Part shown: in pieces, positions 23,319 to 36,100 of the stretch
Position numbering within the stretch: position 1 is the first letter of the stretch
Layout: each line of letters opens with the position of its first letter
Source: Ifrita kowaldi
Taxonomy: Eukaryota; Chordata; Aves; Passeriformes; Cinclosomatidae
Direction of reading: 5' to 3'
DNA length: 64,000 nt
Assembly: GCA_013398055.1 (NCBI GenBank)
Contig: VZRS01004538.1
Location: 166,676-230,675 of the forward strand
The notes under the pieces: model-generated
What the model was told of the DNA's origin: nothing
Databases searched by the model: none
Seen by the model: only the letters and a program-made list of their open reading frames with translations
Program-made: the position numbers and the translations under genes

Positions 23319-24774
23319 CTGTAGGACATAACATTAAAACACACTGACAAAGATTCAGTTAAAACTGAACAAAACCCGGATTAAAACTGAATTCGTACCC
23401 AGAACAAAATGTCTGATGATGGAAGAAGGGAGGACAAAAGTTCGGTATTAAATCAAAAAAATAAAGCCAATAGAGTCCTACAAGCTTCTGATACATTGAG
23501 AACATGCACTTTTATTAAGCCTAAAGAGATAATAGGTGCCTAACTGCAACTGCATGAGAACTGGGTGTACATGTGCCTTTATGTGTGGGTTTACACATAC
23601 CTGGGCCTGGCCCTACACAGCTCCTGCCTTGAAGTTACACCCAGGGTTGAATTGCCTGTGGGCTCATCTCTGGCACACCAGTCACGATTTTTATTTCTTT
23701 ATTTTCCTGCTCTTGGTAGTGGGGACAGTAAATATATTCTTAAACTGAAAATACAGCAAAAAGCAGTGCATGCTCCTTGTCTGTGTGGTGAGCCCTGACA
23801 GATAATGTACAGAGCACAGGAGCCAAAACCAAGAGCCAAGGAATCTCTAACTGCTTTGTCCTGTATGTACGCTCCGAGGCTGTTACTCCTAGGACTGATC
23901 CTTGGAAAACTTTCCTTTTTCTCAAGGGCTCCAGCTTCATACTCTGAAGTTCAGCCCTCTGTTTTCATAACCACTAGACCTCCTACTCTCCCTCCACAAA
24001 AGGAGTAATTTCCTTCTGACCCAAACTGGAGTCATCCCTCATGTGATCAAAGGGAAGGCTCGTAGGGATAAACATGAACAGCAGCATTCTCACTGTGGTC
24101 AGGAATAAATAGCTCACTGCCTGCTCTTTGAAAAAAAATGGGGAGAGATTTATTTCTTTATTTGCATGGAGGCTTAGGAAATAATTTAAGACTAGGGGAA
24201 AAGCAAAATTATGTTTGATCAACACACTAGGGCCTCAGGAAGCTACCATCACCAGTTAATTGAACAGAACTGGGCAGGTAGTCTGCAGCTTTCTTACTCA
24301 GCCCTTGTAATTCCCTTTCATGCTTTATTCAGCAGAATCTGCCCTTCCTCTGGGCACTCTTGTTAGCTCAGCTGAGCCCTTGACAAACCGGTTGCCTGCA
24401 TTTCCCACTGGCCACAGCCATCAACCAGGAAAAAACGAGGCCTGCTGGGAGATAGGTGGCAGCAGAAAGCAGTGCCAGGCACCAAAGAAATAAATTTTTA
24501 AAAAAATTATAGCTTAGCCTGATATCTGTAATAGTCTAATCAGCTCCAGCATTGCTTTTTCAACTATGGCCAAAGTTCTGCTGCCTGATATTCTGGGTTG
24601 GATAAATGCTGGAGTAGATGAGATAAAAAGTGCTGAAGAAGGTGGGAAGCATTGTTCAGTGAGGAGCACAGGATCATTGTTGAACTGCAATTGAGTGGGG
24701 ATGGAGGGAGGAGAAGGGAGGAGAGAGAATGTGTATATATATGTATTTATTACTTTTTTTAAGTGTTTCTTTAC
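23319..24774 (-). other. UMODL1: UMODL1 intron 8
   Basis: About 1.5 kb between fibronectin III and SEA 1. Nothing recognised. Confidence 0.85.
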
Positions 24775-25050
24775 CTGTTTTAACATTTTGACGGGAGATG
24801 ATGGTTTTTCCACAGGTTTCATAGCTGATCTCTACCGAATACATCACACCTGCTTCCAGGTGAGACACATCCATTTGCATTTCCTCTGTCTTCAGGGTTT
24901 GCACAGTCTCATTGCCCTTGAGCACCCGGACTTGGAAAGTGTGGTTCAGAGTGGAGCTGACAAGCCAGGACATTTCAAAGCTGTCACTGGTAACACTGAG
25001 GATTCGATGGTTTGTAACTGCAGAAGGATCTGCTGCAGTCCCAGGAAGAG
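24775..25050 (-). CDS. UMODL1: UMODL1 exon 8: fibronectin type III domain
   Basis: Encodes residues 352-443. The pattern LSVTSDSFEMSW (strand B with the core Trp), NHTFQVRVLKG, a Leu/Val-rich middle and LEAGVMYSVEISYE (the Leu-x-x-Gly-x-x-Tyr motif of strand F) identify a single fibronectin type III domain. It ends NVKT, joining directly to SEA 1. Sequons NHT and NET are visible. Acceptor CCTGTGCCAG, donor ACAG|GTAAAG, phase 2 in and 1 out, so the exon is a symmetric module. A CR1 fragment lies in the intron on its 5' side. Confidence 0.94.
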
Positions 25051-25242
25051 CTGGCACAGGAAAAGCAACATTTCTCCTTTAAACTGTGCTATTCTAAATC
25101 TACTATACACAAGCATTTTGACAGTCAACAGGGTAAGGTCCTCTTTATGTCAGGACAGAATCTTCCCCTCTCACATTACCAGGTCCCCTCATGACTGATT
25201 TAGAGCTTAATCTTTTTATTTCCTTCTAATACATGCATTTCC

Positions 25243-25412
25243 ATTGAATCACAGAGTCCTAGAAGGGTTGGGTTGGAAGGGACCTGAAAGCCCATCCGGT
25301 TCCACCCCCTGCCATGGGCAGGGACACCTTCCACTAGACCAGGCTGCTCAGAGCCCCGTCCAACCTGGCCTCGGGCACTTCCAGGGATGAGGCAGCCACA
25401 ACTCCTCTGGAC
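25243..25412 (-). mobile_element. CR1 LINE 3'-end fragment
   Basis: Begins on the plus strand with ATTGAATCACAGAGTCCTAG and continues through GGTTGGAAGGGACCTG and GCCATGGGCAGGGACACC. Minus orientation, about 170 bp, non-coding. Confidence 0.92.
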
Positions 25413-25806
25413 AATCTAATCTCCTCCAGTCACACAAATAACCAACCAGTGAGCTACAGGTGCAAGCAACAGGAATAAGTTTGGAAGAGTGACTCTGTGT
25501 ACTCTACATGTGTTGACACCTGCTTTGCCTCCTGTCACTTTAATCATCAAAATGCACCCAAATTTTGCATCAAAATGCAAAGGTTGCCTGGATTTATCCT
25601 GGAAAACCCCCACAGACCCCAGCTAACAGAGGCTGGGGGCAGAGTGGCTTGCAGCTCTTCACCTGTTATTCCACTCCAGTCCAGTGCAATCATTGTCATG
25701 TCAATGGGAGAAGACAGGGCCCTTCAGAGATGATTCCTCTCCTGGGAGGAGGAGGTGTCTAAATTGGGTAGGATGAGTTGCCCTGCAGCAGAGCCAGTCT
25801 GTCTGG

Positions 25807-25809
<3 letters not shown>

Positions 25810-25838
<29 letters not shown>
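25810..25838. repeat. AG dinucleotide microsatellite
   Basis: Fourteen uninterrupted AG units after a G. Likely length-variable between individuals. It is purine-only on the plus strand. Confidence 0.97.
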
Positions 25839-25841
<3 letters not shown>

Positions 25842-26333
25842 AGCCTAGACACTTCTGCTGGAGAGAGCTGGGGCCAGGTGACATGAGCATCACACCCCAC
25901 GCTAACCCAGAGACCATGGCATGCTGCTGCCACAGCTTCAATTCTTTCATGCTGTTGGTCAGACTAAGTAAAAAAGGTTATTTTCACAAATTGTTTCAAT
26001 AGACCACAGTTGTTTCCAGCACTCTGAGCCAAGTAGCTGCCGAATGCCCCCAAAGCCACTCCCCCCTGCACTAGAGGGGCCTCAGTTTAATTCCTCTGGC
26101 TTCAGCTTCGATCAGAAGTTGTGGATGAAGATCAAGAATACCCAGTCTGTCTCTCTGAACTCTCAAAGAACCACTTACAGCTATTTCCTCCCACAAGAAG
26201 AACAGGGTGTTGTTACAAGGATTGTGGTAACTCTTGCCTGGAAGGGCTGGATCACCCCTAGAAACACAAATCTACTGAGGTTTGCTCCCATCACAAATCA
26301 AGAAAACATTCATTAAAATCCAAGGTTACTTAC

Positions 26334-26453
26334 AGCACCCAGCATCTGTAGATTGGTTGGTTTTGGACAAGAGACTTGATTTCCTTACAGAAGGAGAGCT
26401 ACTGCCAGTGTTAACAGCATTTACTGCTGAACTTGAACTAGATGCTGCAGTGC
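26334..26453 (-). CDS. UMODL1: UMODL1 exon 7: Ser-rich linker
   Basis: Encodes residues 312-351, a low-complexity linker rich in Ser, Thr and Ala (TAASSSSSAVNAVNTGSSP and onward) ending NQSTDAGC. It has no fold signature and probably acts as a spacer between the EGF and fibronectin III modules, likely O-glycosylated; sequon NQS is present. The donor TGCT|GTAAGT is strong. Two acceptors give the same phase: TTCCCCTAG (used here) and a second AG nine bases inside the exon (CACTGCAG), so three residues at the start are uncertain. Confidence 0.82.
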
Positions 26454-27216
26454 CTAGGGGAAAATTATATTATCAGAGAGTTAGAGTATTTCTGAGAAAG
26501 CAAATCCAAAATAATACCATTCATGTTTTCCACATGAAGAGCAGCGATAGAAGTAATATAAATAGAAAATAAAAGTATTATCACATCACAAAAGCATGAA
26601 GTAATACATTATCTTAATTTTTGAGATTAAGGGATTGTAAAATTGTTTTCTGACTAAAGCATCGAATCTGCAAGCAGTTATTAATCTCATTAGCTTAAAG
26701 CCTATTAGCAGGCCCATTGATGTCTGTGGGCTATAAGTGTATTTTGCTGAAGTGGTACCACAAGGAATTATTTCAGCCAGTGCTTGCAGCAGAGGGCTCA
26801 GCAGCAGTGCAGCAGCTTGGGGTGGGATCATACCACCACTGAGTGTGGGCTGCAGTCAAAACAGGAGAAAAGAAAACAGTAGAAATAATGCCATTAATTG
26901 CTTCTCAGGAGCACTGGGGAGGTGCACTGACAACAAGTGACTTGCTGTGAGAAGCAGCCAGGGTCTGGAGTTAACAGGTTTTGGCAGGTGAGTGAGGACA
27001 GCTGAGGGTGAAATAGATGAAACAGCGAAGGACTGTGAAATAAATACTCTGCATTTCAAACAGAAATAGGTAACAGGTTTATGTGGCATTTTCTCCCAAC
27101 AGGAGGAGAAGGGGCACTCATGTTCCAGAGATCCCAGCAGGTGCCTCTTGTGAAGGAGCACAAAGTCCTGCAGGAACATCCTCAGTATTTCCCAAGGTGA
27201 GACCTACGTTTCTTAC
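26454..27216 (-). other. UMODL1: UMODL1 intron 6
   Basis: 763 bp. Nothing recognised. Confidence 0.84.
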
Positions 27217-27357
27217 CTTCCTTTCTCGGGCTCAGCTGGTGAGGGATGACCCTGGCACGTTCATGCTGAGGCTGGCAGCTGTAGTGACCCTCCAGGTTTA
27301 CACAGCTGCTTTTCTCAGGGCAAGCATTGAATTCAGCATAGGAGCATTCATTGACAT
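27217..27357 (-). CDS. UMODL1: UMODL1 exon 6: degenerate calcium-binding EGF
   Basis: Encodes residues 265-311. It starts with the calcium-binding EGF hallmark DVNEC and continues with ACPEKSSC, VNLEGHYSC, giving cysteines 1 to 4 of an EGF repeat. The fifth (normally C-x-C after the YSC) is replaced in SCQPQ and no sixth Cys follows; the exon instead ends in a basic tail (SPRKEG). The Asp/Asn/Glu calcium ligands and the aromatic Gly-x-Tyr are kept. This looks like a partial or shortened EGF rather than a sequencing error, because frame and both splice sites are intact. Donor GAAG|GTAAGA, acceptor CTTCTTCCCAG. Confidence 0.9.
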
Positions 27358-28196
27358 CTGGGAAGAAGAGCACACCTTGCACAGATACTGAGAGCAGCAT
27401 CAAGATTGATCACACATCTGATTGATGAATGTAGATCAGGCTCTGCGTACGATAAATTCAGTGTAAATCTCCACTAATGCTGTTAAAGCCATTCTAGATG
27501 TTATCACCTATCACTTTTTACCCCAATTCTTTGGAATTAAAGGACAGTCAGGGGCAGCTCCTGCTTACACTGTAGGATGCCATCCAAGCCTGAGATGACA
27601 GCACAGGAGGAAGGAGAACTACCCAGTGATTTCACTGAAAGCTGGACTGAGTAAACACAGAGTAAGAAGAGTTGAAAATGGTGCTAATGGTGCACTTCAG
27701 AAGTGAAAATGTTCAGATAAATACAGACCAATATGTAGACTGACAGAATTTAAAATTAATCTATTGAAAAGTAGTACGTAGCAGCATGCTATAGTAATTA
27801 ACAAACTATAAATATAACTTGTTTCATGCAAGCTACTGGAAGTAACATGGCAACAGAATCCATCTGCTTCCCAAGAAAACGGGTTTTTTTAAGAGCCTGT
27901 TTAATACAACTGATGATTGTGCTACAAATATGCACCTACTTGCTTTTTCATCTGAAAAACTATGTTATTGGGAGAAAATAAATTTAATTGAGGGTTCAGG
28001 AGCATTCCCTTCCAAATCACTCACTCCAGAATAATCATCAACTCTCCATCCTTTAACAGAAAGGTCAGGGCCGTGTTTGCAAAGTTTGCAAGGTCCTCTA
28101 TGCTATCTTTGAAAGCAAATTAATGGTCATATAAATGAGATCCCAAGTGAAGAGGGATGAAAATCCCTAAAATATGACAGGATTACAATCAAGGAC
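27358..28196 (-). other. UMODL1: UMODL1 intron 5
   Basis: 839 bp, starting with the atypical GTCCTT donor. AT-rich near 27690-27990. No element recognised. Confidence 0.82.
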
Positions 28197-28389
28197 CTTG
28201 CACTTCAGTGTCAACCACTTCATACACGTGCTTCACCATGGCCTTCAGGGAGGAGGAAACCTCTGCCAGAGGAGCTGGATGCTGCATTCCGAGGAGGACC
28301 TGGGAGGCCACTGTCCCAGTGTAGGTCTCCCCACGGGTACTCTGGATGTGGTGCACAGAGGTGTTCAGGGGCTGCAGCGCACCAGTAAT
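28197..28389 (-). CDS. UMODL1: UMODL1 exon 5: unassigned module, second half
   Basis: Encodes residues 201-264 (ITGALQPLNTSVHHIQ to VVDTEVQ). It continues exon 4 without a frame break and ends just before the DVNEC start of the EGF exon, a junction also present in mammalian UMODL1 as I remember it. Acceptor TGTTTTGCAG is strong. The donor is CAAG|GTCCTT, a poor match to the consensus downstream of GT, and is the weakest splice site in the chain. It is kept because the phase and the resulting protein junction are both right. One sequon, NTS, is visible. Confidence 0.86.
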
Positions 28390-29457
28390 CTGCAAAACAG
28401 AGCAGCAAACACTGGAGTACCTTGTTCCTTTCCCAGCACATGAATTATGCAATGATTATTATCATAATCTGAGTGTAGAAAGAAATTCAGACACCATGGC
28501 AAAGCGGTAACATTTAGGCCTGTATTTATGCAAGGTGAATTCTTATTATTGCCCCATTTCACAGCAGATTTATGTTACAGAAACGCCAGGCTAAGGGGGG
28601 TGTGGAGCTGATCTCAAAATGCTTTGGCAGAAGGACTGAATAGAAAGAAAAAGAGGAAAAGCAATAGACTCAGTATGAGGAGTGGGATTCAGAGTCACAG
28701 AGAGACCCCAGAGGGACCAAACCATCCCATCTGAGAGCCAGGAATGAGAGAGGACCAGCTGGTGGTCTGAGCATCAGGAGTCAGTGCAACAGACAGCAGG
28801 ACACTCTGAGTAGCATCTTATTGAACAGCTTCACCTCAACTCCCCATTTCTTGAGTGTTTCACTTTCACACAGCATGTTTTAGACCAAGATATAAAAGCC
28901 TTGGTGGATCCTTGCCCTCTACTCCCTGCTACACAGCAACAGCACCAGGGTTTCTTGCTTTTTTAGGATATACGAAGGGGAAATCAGATAGGTGGAGGAA
29001 TTACACCCATGCTGTTGTTAACATTCCTATTTTCCTGCCCATCAGTGCCAGCAAATTATGGCAGATAGGTTTGTCTTGGAAAGGTTTAACTTGAAATTCC
29101 ATATCAGAAAACATCATGCTTTGAAGGTCTGGAAGTCTGGTCCCAGTCTGTCACAGTCCCAAAACTGAACTGAGACAGAGCTGGAGCAAGCACCACTTAA
29201 GCAGGAAGAAACCCTTTATTTCAGCACGTCTTTAAAATGCCCTGGGAAGAGACCTGAAAAATTTGCTAAAGAAGCAGATAAATTCATGTTACTTGAAGTG
29301 CTTAAGGATGCAGCTGGCATTCAGTAATCAGAAATACAGAAATAATCAGAAATAGGGCCAAAAAAATCAGTCTGGCAGAACAAAGAGGGAGCAAAGAGTG
29401 GCCCCCGAGTAACAGAATCATGGGCACAACGAGGGAAGCATTTGTGTTTGTACATAC
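28390..29457 (-). other. UMODL1: UMODL1 intron 4
   Basis: 1068 bp, phase 0, inside the unassigned two-exon module. Nothing recognised. Confidence 0.84.
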
Positions 29458-29564
29458 CACGGAGTGCAAAAGGCGGGAATGATTCAGAAGGTGGGTATCC
29501 ACCCGGATTAATTCATTAAAATCCATTTTCACAAGCACTGTCACGTTGTACCAGAACGTCCTCC
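29458..29564 (-). CDS. UMODL1: UMODL1 exon 4: unassigned module, first half
   Basis: Encodes residues 165-200 (RTFWYNVTVLVKMDFNEL and onward to LLNHSRLLHSV). The alternating hydrophobic pattern followed by a helical stretch resembles the opening of a SEA domain, and, as in both true SEA domains of this protein, the module is split by a phase 0 intron. This is a structural guess, not an established assignment. Sequons NVT and NHS are present. Acceptor CTACACTGCAG, donor GTG|GTATGT, phase 2 in and 0 out. Confidence 0.9.
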
Positions 29565-29962
29565 CTGCAGTGTAGGAAATAAAACAGCCAAGTCATCTGA
29601 GGTCTGGTGCTGCAGAAGGCGACAGAGCTTCAGGGAGGCTCTGAGGAAACAAAGCAAGATTTAACTTGGCAAATGTGAAGGGCCCACCAGCTACGGCCTC
29701 GTTTGCCATATGCCACAGGCAGAGGAGCCAGCCAAGGAGAGGGAGCCAAGGAAGGTTTGCTGGACCCACAGCACCCACACACCACTCAGTGCTCATGGGT
29801 GCAAGCACTGAAGCTGAATATCCTTGGAATTCAACCAAGGCAGATTCCCCTATTTGTTTTAGGAAGAGCTATGGTAACAGTTTTCCTGCCCACTCCCACC
29901 CTCAGAAGGGAAAATTAAGGATATTTCTATTCGAAGCAGTGTTGGGTTTATCAGTAACATAC
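29565..29962 (-). other. UMODL1: UMODL1 intron 3
   Basis: 398 bp, the shortest intron. Nothing recognised. Confidence 0.88.
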
Positions 29963-30124
29963 CCTCTGGCATGGGATCCACACAGCCTGCGCCTTTGGAA
30001 GAGCTGCAGCATTTTTTCAGCCCTGGACACTGAGTATCGAACGTGCAAGGATAATCAGATGTTTCCATGTCCTTCACTGGACAAATACCAGGTCTTGAGG
30101 CAAATACACTGGATCTATTGAGTA
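29963..30124 (-). CDS. UMODL1: UMODL1 exon 3: WAP-like domain
   Basis: Encodes residues 111-164, beginning with a short linker (LNRSSVFASRPG) and then a WAP-type four-disulfide-core-like module. Cysteines appear in GICP, YPC, TQCPG, KKCC and AGC. That is six rather than the canonical eight, so one or two disulfides of a standard WAP fold are absent; the mammalian protein looks similar as I recall it. The DTQCPGLKKCC block is the WAP signature. The start was fixed by phase: only the acceptor TTGTTACTTAG leaves the two bases needed to complete the Gly/Val codon begun in exon 2. Nearer AGs give the wrong phase. Donor GAGG|GTATGT. Confidence 0.92.
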
Positions 30125-33100
30125 CTAAGTAACAAAAACATTTCTGAGAACAAAAATACAGAAAGTTGTTTCCACAAAATTGTGATATTTAATTTATACC
30201 AAACACCTCCTCCTCATTTTAGAAGCACGTCTGTTCTGAGGTTTTAATGGGGAGAAAACAGCAGCCTAAAATATCATTATTTCATTCCAAGGGTGTAAAT
30301 ATTCTCAGATTTTTCTCTTGTCCATGACGTTTCTGTTACACAAATTTTGAATTTATAACCTTATATTAATAATCATGGATGGATGGGTGGATAGTTAAGT
30401 TTCTAAATGTGGAGACACTGGAGCACTGCAAAACAGAAAATGTGCCTGGTGCCAGCTGTGATTAATCCAAACAATACATAATGATAAAGGAAACAGGTAC
30501 TGTCTAAGATAGAAATTGGGAACTTTGATTTAACATTTTGTGGCACAAATTTAACCTTAGCTGCAGTAATTCTGTTCCAGCTGGCCACTCCAGGAGGTTG
30601 GTAGCCCACGCCAGAGAGCCCTGCAGAGAGGGCAGCTAAGGCAGGAGGTTGCTGCTTCCCAAGCCAAGGGCAGACAGTGGTCCTGGGTCAGTGCCAGCAC
30701 AAAATCTCTTCTATGGAGAGAGAAAATATTTTCAAGCCCTACAAACTCATTTCTTTACCCATACTCTCAAACACAGCTCCAAGTAATGCCCAGCTCTGGT
30801 CTTTCTAATCAACCTGAAAGAATTCTCTTTTCCGTTCGTTTTGCACCTACAGGGTTTTGATCCTTTACTGGGCAATTAAAGTCAGCCAGGAGAAAAATGA
30901 ACCTGATTGTTGCAATAGAAACCATTGTGGTGCAGGAAAACCACGTTTGACGTAATAAAGCAAGTGAAAGGTTCACAGCAAACTATAAATCCATCATGAA
31001 CAGTCAGTTCTGTGGCTTTACAATTTCTTTACAAGGCTCTGGATGAGAGTAAATGTGAGGTTTCTGAGAAGCAGAGGGGATATTGAATCGAGCACTTTTG
31101 GCCTCAGCAAAGTAACCTTCTTACTGAGGGAAATTATCTTGATTAATCAAGATTTAAACTAAATCTACGTAACTTGCTGCCACACGCACATTCCAGGTCC
31201 TCCTCTCTCTGGGGCTGGCATTACAGGTGGTTCCCCCAAACAGGTCCTTCTCCTGGAAATATCCCTCCCGATTTTTAAAGCCACATTAAGGTGTGATACA
31301 GCCTCGGTTGCCCTCAGCTGAGTCTCACACGCATTCCCAGGCTCCCGTGATTGCTCCTTCTCAGCCTCCTGTGCAGGGAGCTAAGCAGCCTCTCACACTG
31401 GAGCCTGCACGAACACAAGCACTGAGGGATTTCCCTGTGTTAGAAAATTCCCTGTTTGCCAGTGCTCCTTACTGCTCAAACCAGGTGGATCTTGGCAAGC
31501 TGGACCCAGGCGTGTAAATTCCTCCAGCTCTGAGACTCAGGTGCAGTTCAAGCAGGTTTGAGGTTCAAAGCAGCTTTCTTTTCCCACCTGGGTCTCTTTT
31601 TTTGGTGTGTTTAACTGCAGTGTAAATGGTTTAATGAGTCACATGCAATCTCAGAAAACACTATTGAATCCTGGCTGGGTGCCACAGTGGACGTTTATCT
31701 GAAATCAAAAGGTCATCGTTTTCGGATCAGCGGAAACGGAGATGGATTCACTTCACATTTCTGCCTAATTGTACCAGATGCACTTTGGAAATCCAATTTC
31801 TGCTCTCCTCTTCAATCATGCTGGGGACAGTCACCTACCAAGCAAGCACTGAGGAGCAAGCCAGCCAACTCTTCTGTCATTTGGATGAAGTACAGGCTTT
31901 TCTCCTCCGTTATTTACATAAATGTATGGAAGCAGAACTGCAGCTTAGCAACCAAAGGTCACTTGCCAGCCTGCCCACTGGAGAGCTGCTGGATCCGCTG
32001 TGACTGCAGGATGGGGCATCTCCCAGGGGATTGATGCTGAGGGACAACATTAGCTCAGCCATAACCCCTCCCTCTCCCTCCTTCCATCTGGAACGGACGG
32101 TTTCATCCAGAAGGTGTGGCGGAGCCAGGGACCAGCACCCTGCATTTGTCTCAGGTATCAGAAGGTGGAGACAAATCTATGAAATTATAGAGAAAGCTCC
32201 TGGGAAAGTCTGTTCCAAAGGCAGGCTGGCAGTTTTCATCATACAGCCCTGGTTTTGGGGTCTTTGAGCATTGGTAGGCTTTGCTTGCTCAGATGGACAG
32301 TTTCCATCCTGATTGCCTCTCCAGGGGTTAATAGGGATTTATGTTGGTCCAGCATCTGAAAAATATTTAACACCCTTCCTGGCTGGGACTTTTGCCTTGG
32401 AGGGGAGAAGGCTGAGGGGGATGTGAGCAAGGCTTACAAAATCCCAAAGGCAAGGTGAAGGCAGAGCCAGGTTTCACCAAAGCCCACAAGAATAAAGTGG
32501 GTGACAGGACTCACTTCTTTACCCAAACAGGAGGGAACTTCTGCAGTTCTTCAGCACAGGGGGTGTGGAGGCAGACAGCTTCAGTGGGCTCAGAAAGGGA
32601 CAAGGCAATTCCCAGATGGAATTCCCATCAGCTGACACCACCGGGAACAGGCAGGGACGCCAATAATCCCATTTCTGCAGCTGCTGGGGGCACGCAAGGG
32701 ACCCAAACTGCAGGGCAGCCAGAGCCACCTGCTTCTGAGTGAAGTCCCATAGGACATTCTGGCACCTTCCCACCCCAGGCTGAAGCTGCAGTGCTGCCCA
32801 TATGTGACACCACTGTCCCCTGGCTTTCAGGACAGCTGTGCCCCAGCTCCTGCTGCTCTGGTCACAGTCAGCATGGGAACATCTGCATGCCAGCTCTGAA
32901 AGGTCCCAGCCCTGCTGAGGAGCACCTACGATGAACATTTTTTTACTTTGCAGTTGTTGTTCTGAAAACCCTAGGAAGCTGTGCACACAAAGCACACTCT
33001 GATTAAAGCATGACCTTAACATTGCAAATCAAGTGCTCTCAAGAAACTCCACAATTAAAGTTGTCTTGGGCCTTCTTTTTTCAAGGTATTTTTGTACATG

Positions 33101-36100
33101 TGTGCTTAAAAACGAGCCTCCATCGTGTGCTGAGGCACTCTTTCCCTCCCTAGCTGGGGATCAGGCAGGGTTAGATGGCAGACAAGGAGCTCTCTGCTTT
33201 CATCTCATGCTGGAAAATGGGCAGCAAGCCAGTCACCAGGAGAAGTAACCATACCATCCATTCAAGCAGCTGGAAACAAGCCTGGAGAATTGGATCCTAT
33301 CTCTGCCTGACAGACAAGATGCAGGGAGAAGTTTTGTACGGTGAAACAACTTTTCAGAGCTGTGGGTTTCACAGGTCCACACGCTTGACCTGCAGCCCTG
33401 TGGCCCAACCACACATGTTGTTAAAACCAGCACTAAGCACCATGAAAATCAGAATAAATTTATGAAGAAATTAAAACTGCACCCAAGGTGTCTGAAAGCG
33501 GGTCTGAAATCAACACAATGGTTTGATCTCAGTTTCTCTGCAGCTCAGTTGCCCATCTGTGAAAGACAGAGAAGCTCCCTCACTTCCCACAGGCTTCATG
33601 AAGACAAATTGCTGCCTGTGAATTCCCCAGGATTCACCTTAAGAGGTGATAAATAATTCTCTGCTCAGTGAGAGGCTGAGCAGAGCATTGAATGTGGAGG
33701 TCAGGATGGCACACTCTGGGGAGCTCCTTAGAGGGGCTCCATCATCCCTGGGCATCACAGGGAAATGTGGTCCTTGGGGCACTGCAAAGCTGGATCAGGT
33801 AATTAAAAGAACTCACTCATCTGCATGCATGGGCACAAAGAGAGGAAACAAAGGCTGTTTTGTTTAATTCTACCTTTAGAATTAATTCCAGCACTTCCTA
33901 ACTTTTAGATACTTAACTTTCCAGCTGTTATTTAAAAATGTCAAAGTCGTTTGTGTGTGCAGCTGTAACACTATCCCAATGCACAGGCACACAACTAGTG
34001 AGAAATACCACAGCAACTTGACCAATGATCTAGACATCTTTTTCCCAACAGTAAAGAAATAATAAAAGCAGGGCCTGCCATATCCCAGGCAGGGGTAAAT
34101 GTTTCCTTCTAGGAAGAAAAGGTGAGCAGTGGCCAGGAGCAGGTTGCTGTGAAAGGTCATAGAGACCTTTCTGCTCCTGGCAGGATGGAGAGCACGTCAG
34201 CATGGATAACGTCAAGAAGAAAATGACAGTAGTTCAACAGCATGCTGTGCAGTAATTTCTGCAGTTCCAGTTTCTCTTCTCATCATTTATTTAAGAATGT
34301 GTCTAGACAGTGCATTACCATTCACAGAATTTATGACTAATGCCCTGAAAAGCAAAGATACCGGAATAATGTAAACACGGAAATCACCTAGAAGCCATAC
34401 AAATCCTTAAATGGTTTAAAATATTCCCAAATTAACTTTGACAGGAAAAAGTGTCAGGGTGACCACAGTATTTCATGGACAAACTTGCCCAGTGGTATCA
34501 ACAACATGGCAAGGGCAGGGATGAAATTCTGCAGCAAGAGATTTACAGATTTATTCATGTTAGATGAAACAGAATCATCAACAGCTCTCAAGCCTAAAAT
34601 ATCCCTAGAGATGCTTTAAGGAGACATAGAATGATACTGGGAAAAAAATTATTTCAAGCATTACCAGGATGCTTTTTTTTTCCACACAAGGAGATGGTCT
34701 TGATTTTCAGAGGTTCAGAAACACCTGAATTTCTTGTGCAAACAGTGACAACCACGGCGACTCTTTCACACTCAGCTGGTACAGCTCTTTCCTTGTACTA
34801 CAGCATTAAAAAGCCATTTTCTCTGGTTGCCTCTCAGTCTTGCCATTTGATCCTTACAGGCACACATGTATGCACATGCCTGTGTATCCAAATGACTTCG
34901 CTGAAGTAACTTTTCAACCATAATTAGACATACTGGAGATTTTCCCCAGCATGAAACTGATGCTTGGAAAATACAACAGCAGGTCCTTTGCCTGTCTGAT
35001 AAATCTGCTTGGACACACAGTAACCTGCAGCTCAAATTCTGCTTTGCTGAGACTCCACAGCAGCCATGGAGCCACACAATGGCAGGATACAGTAAATTAA
35101 AAATAATGCTTTAATTTCTCTTCTCTTCTCTTACAAATCATTTTAGGAATGAGTAAAACACATCGACCACTTCTGTGTTTGCTTCCTTCTGTTAAAATCC
35201 TGCCAGACACAATATTCTACCTGTGACTGTGGAGAAAACGCCTGCGGAAAAAAAAGAAGTTTGGAAGTTCTTTTTACAATGCTCTGAAGCAACTTAAATG
35301 TGGGATGAACACATTGTTCTTGACAGATCCCCTGACAGGACATATGGCTCATCCCCCCTCATGCCACGTTATATGATCTAATGCAGGAGCAGGTTTGGGG
35401 ACATTCCCACAGATCTGAGTCACCCAAGTCTTGTGACACAAAATAAGGGCCAGGGCTGCAACAGGACCTTTCCTTTCAATCTGCTGTTCCTGTGTGTGAT
35501 TGTGTAAATGCCCAGGTCCCAACTGTAAAGTGGAAATAGAGAAAATGCAACGTCATACTGAAAAGAGGAGACAAAACTATGTCCTGCAGAACTTTTCTGG
35601 ATGACAGACCAGTTCGACAGTTTAGGTAATTCAAGATGCCTGTTCAGCTTACGAGCATCTAAATTTATGCATTAGAAAAAGAAAGTTCCTTTTCCCCAAG
35701 GAAGCCCCTCCATCCATGTCTCAAGTTCTGATAAAACTGGGACTTTCTGGTTGACAACTGGTAACCCTGAGGTGAGAAGGGGAAAAAGTTTCCATCTTGA
35801 GACAAAGGTGATTAAGTCTTCCTGAGCAGTCTCATTAAGACTCAGATGTTAGATCAGATCCACCAAAAAGTTCACCAGTTTTTCAGACCTCCCACATCGT
35901 CACAGGTAACGACAGAAGCCCTAAGAAGATGGGTCCTAGTATAGTATTGGTTGGAAAGCAGCTGGTAGCAAGTAGCCCTGAGATCACAGGTTGTTTTAAA
36001 TTTGAACCAAAACTGGGTTTGTAAGCTGGGAACAAACCCTGCTCCGCATCAAAGGAGATGTTGTACCAAGTGCATCCTGAATTAGTTTTGAGGAGAAAGC

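Larger units (their letters stand above)
25051..26333 (-). other. UMODL1: UMODL1 intron 7, with CR1 fragment and AG microsatellite
   Basis: About 1.3 kb. Holds the CR1 fragment at 25243-25412 and the AG repeat at 25810-25838. Confidence 0.86.
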
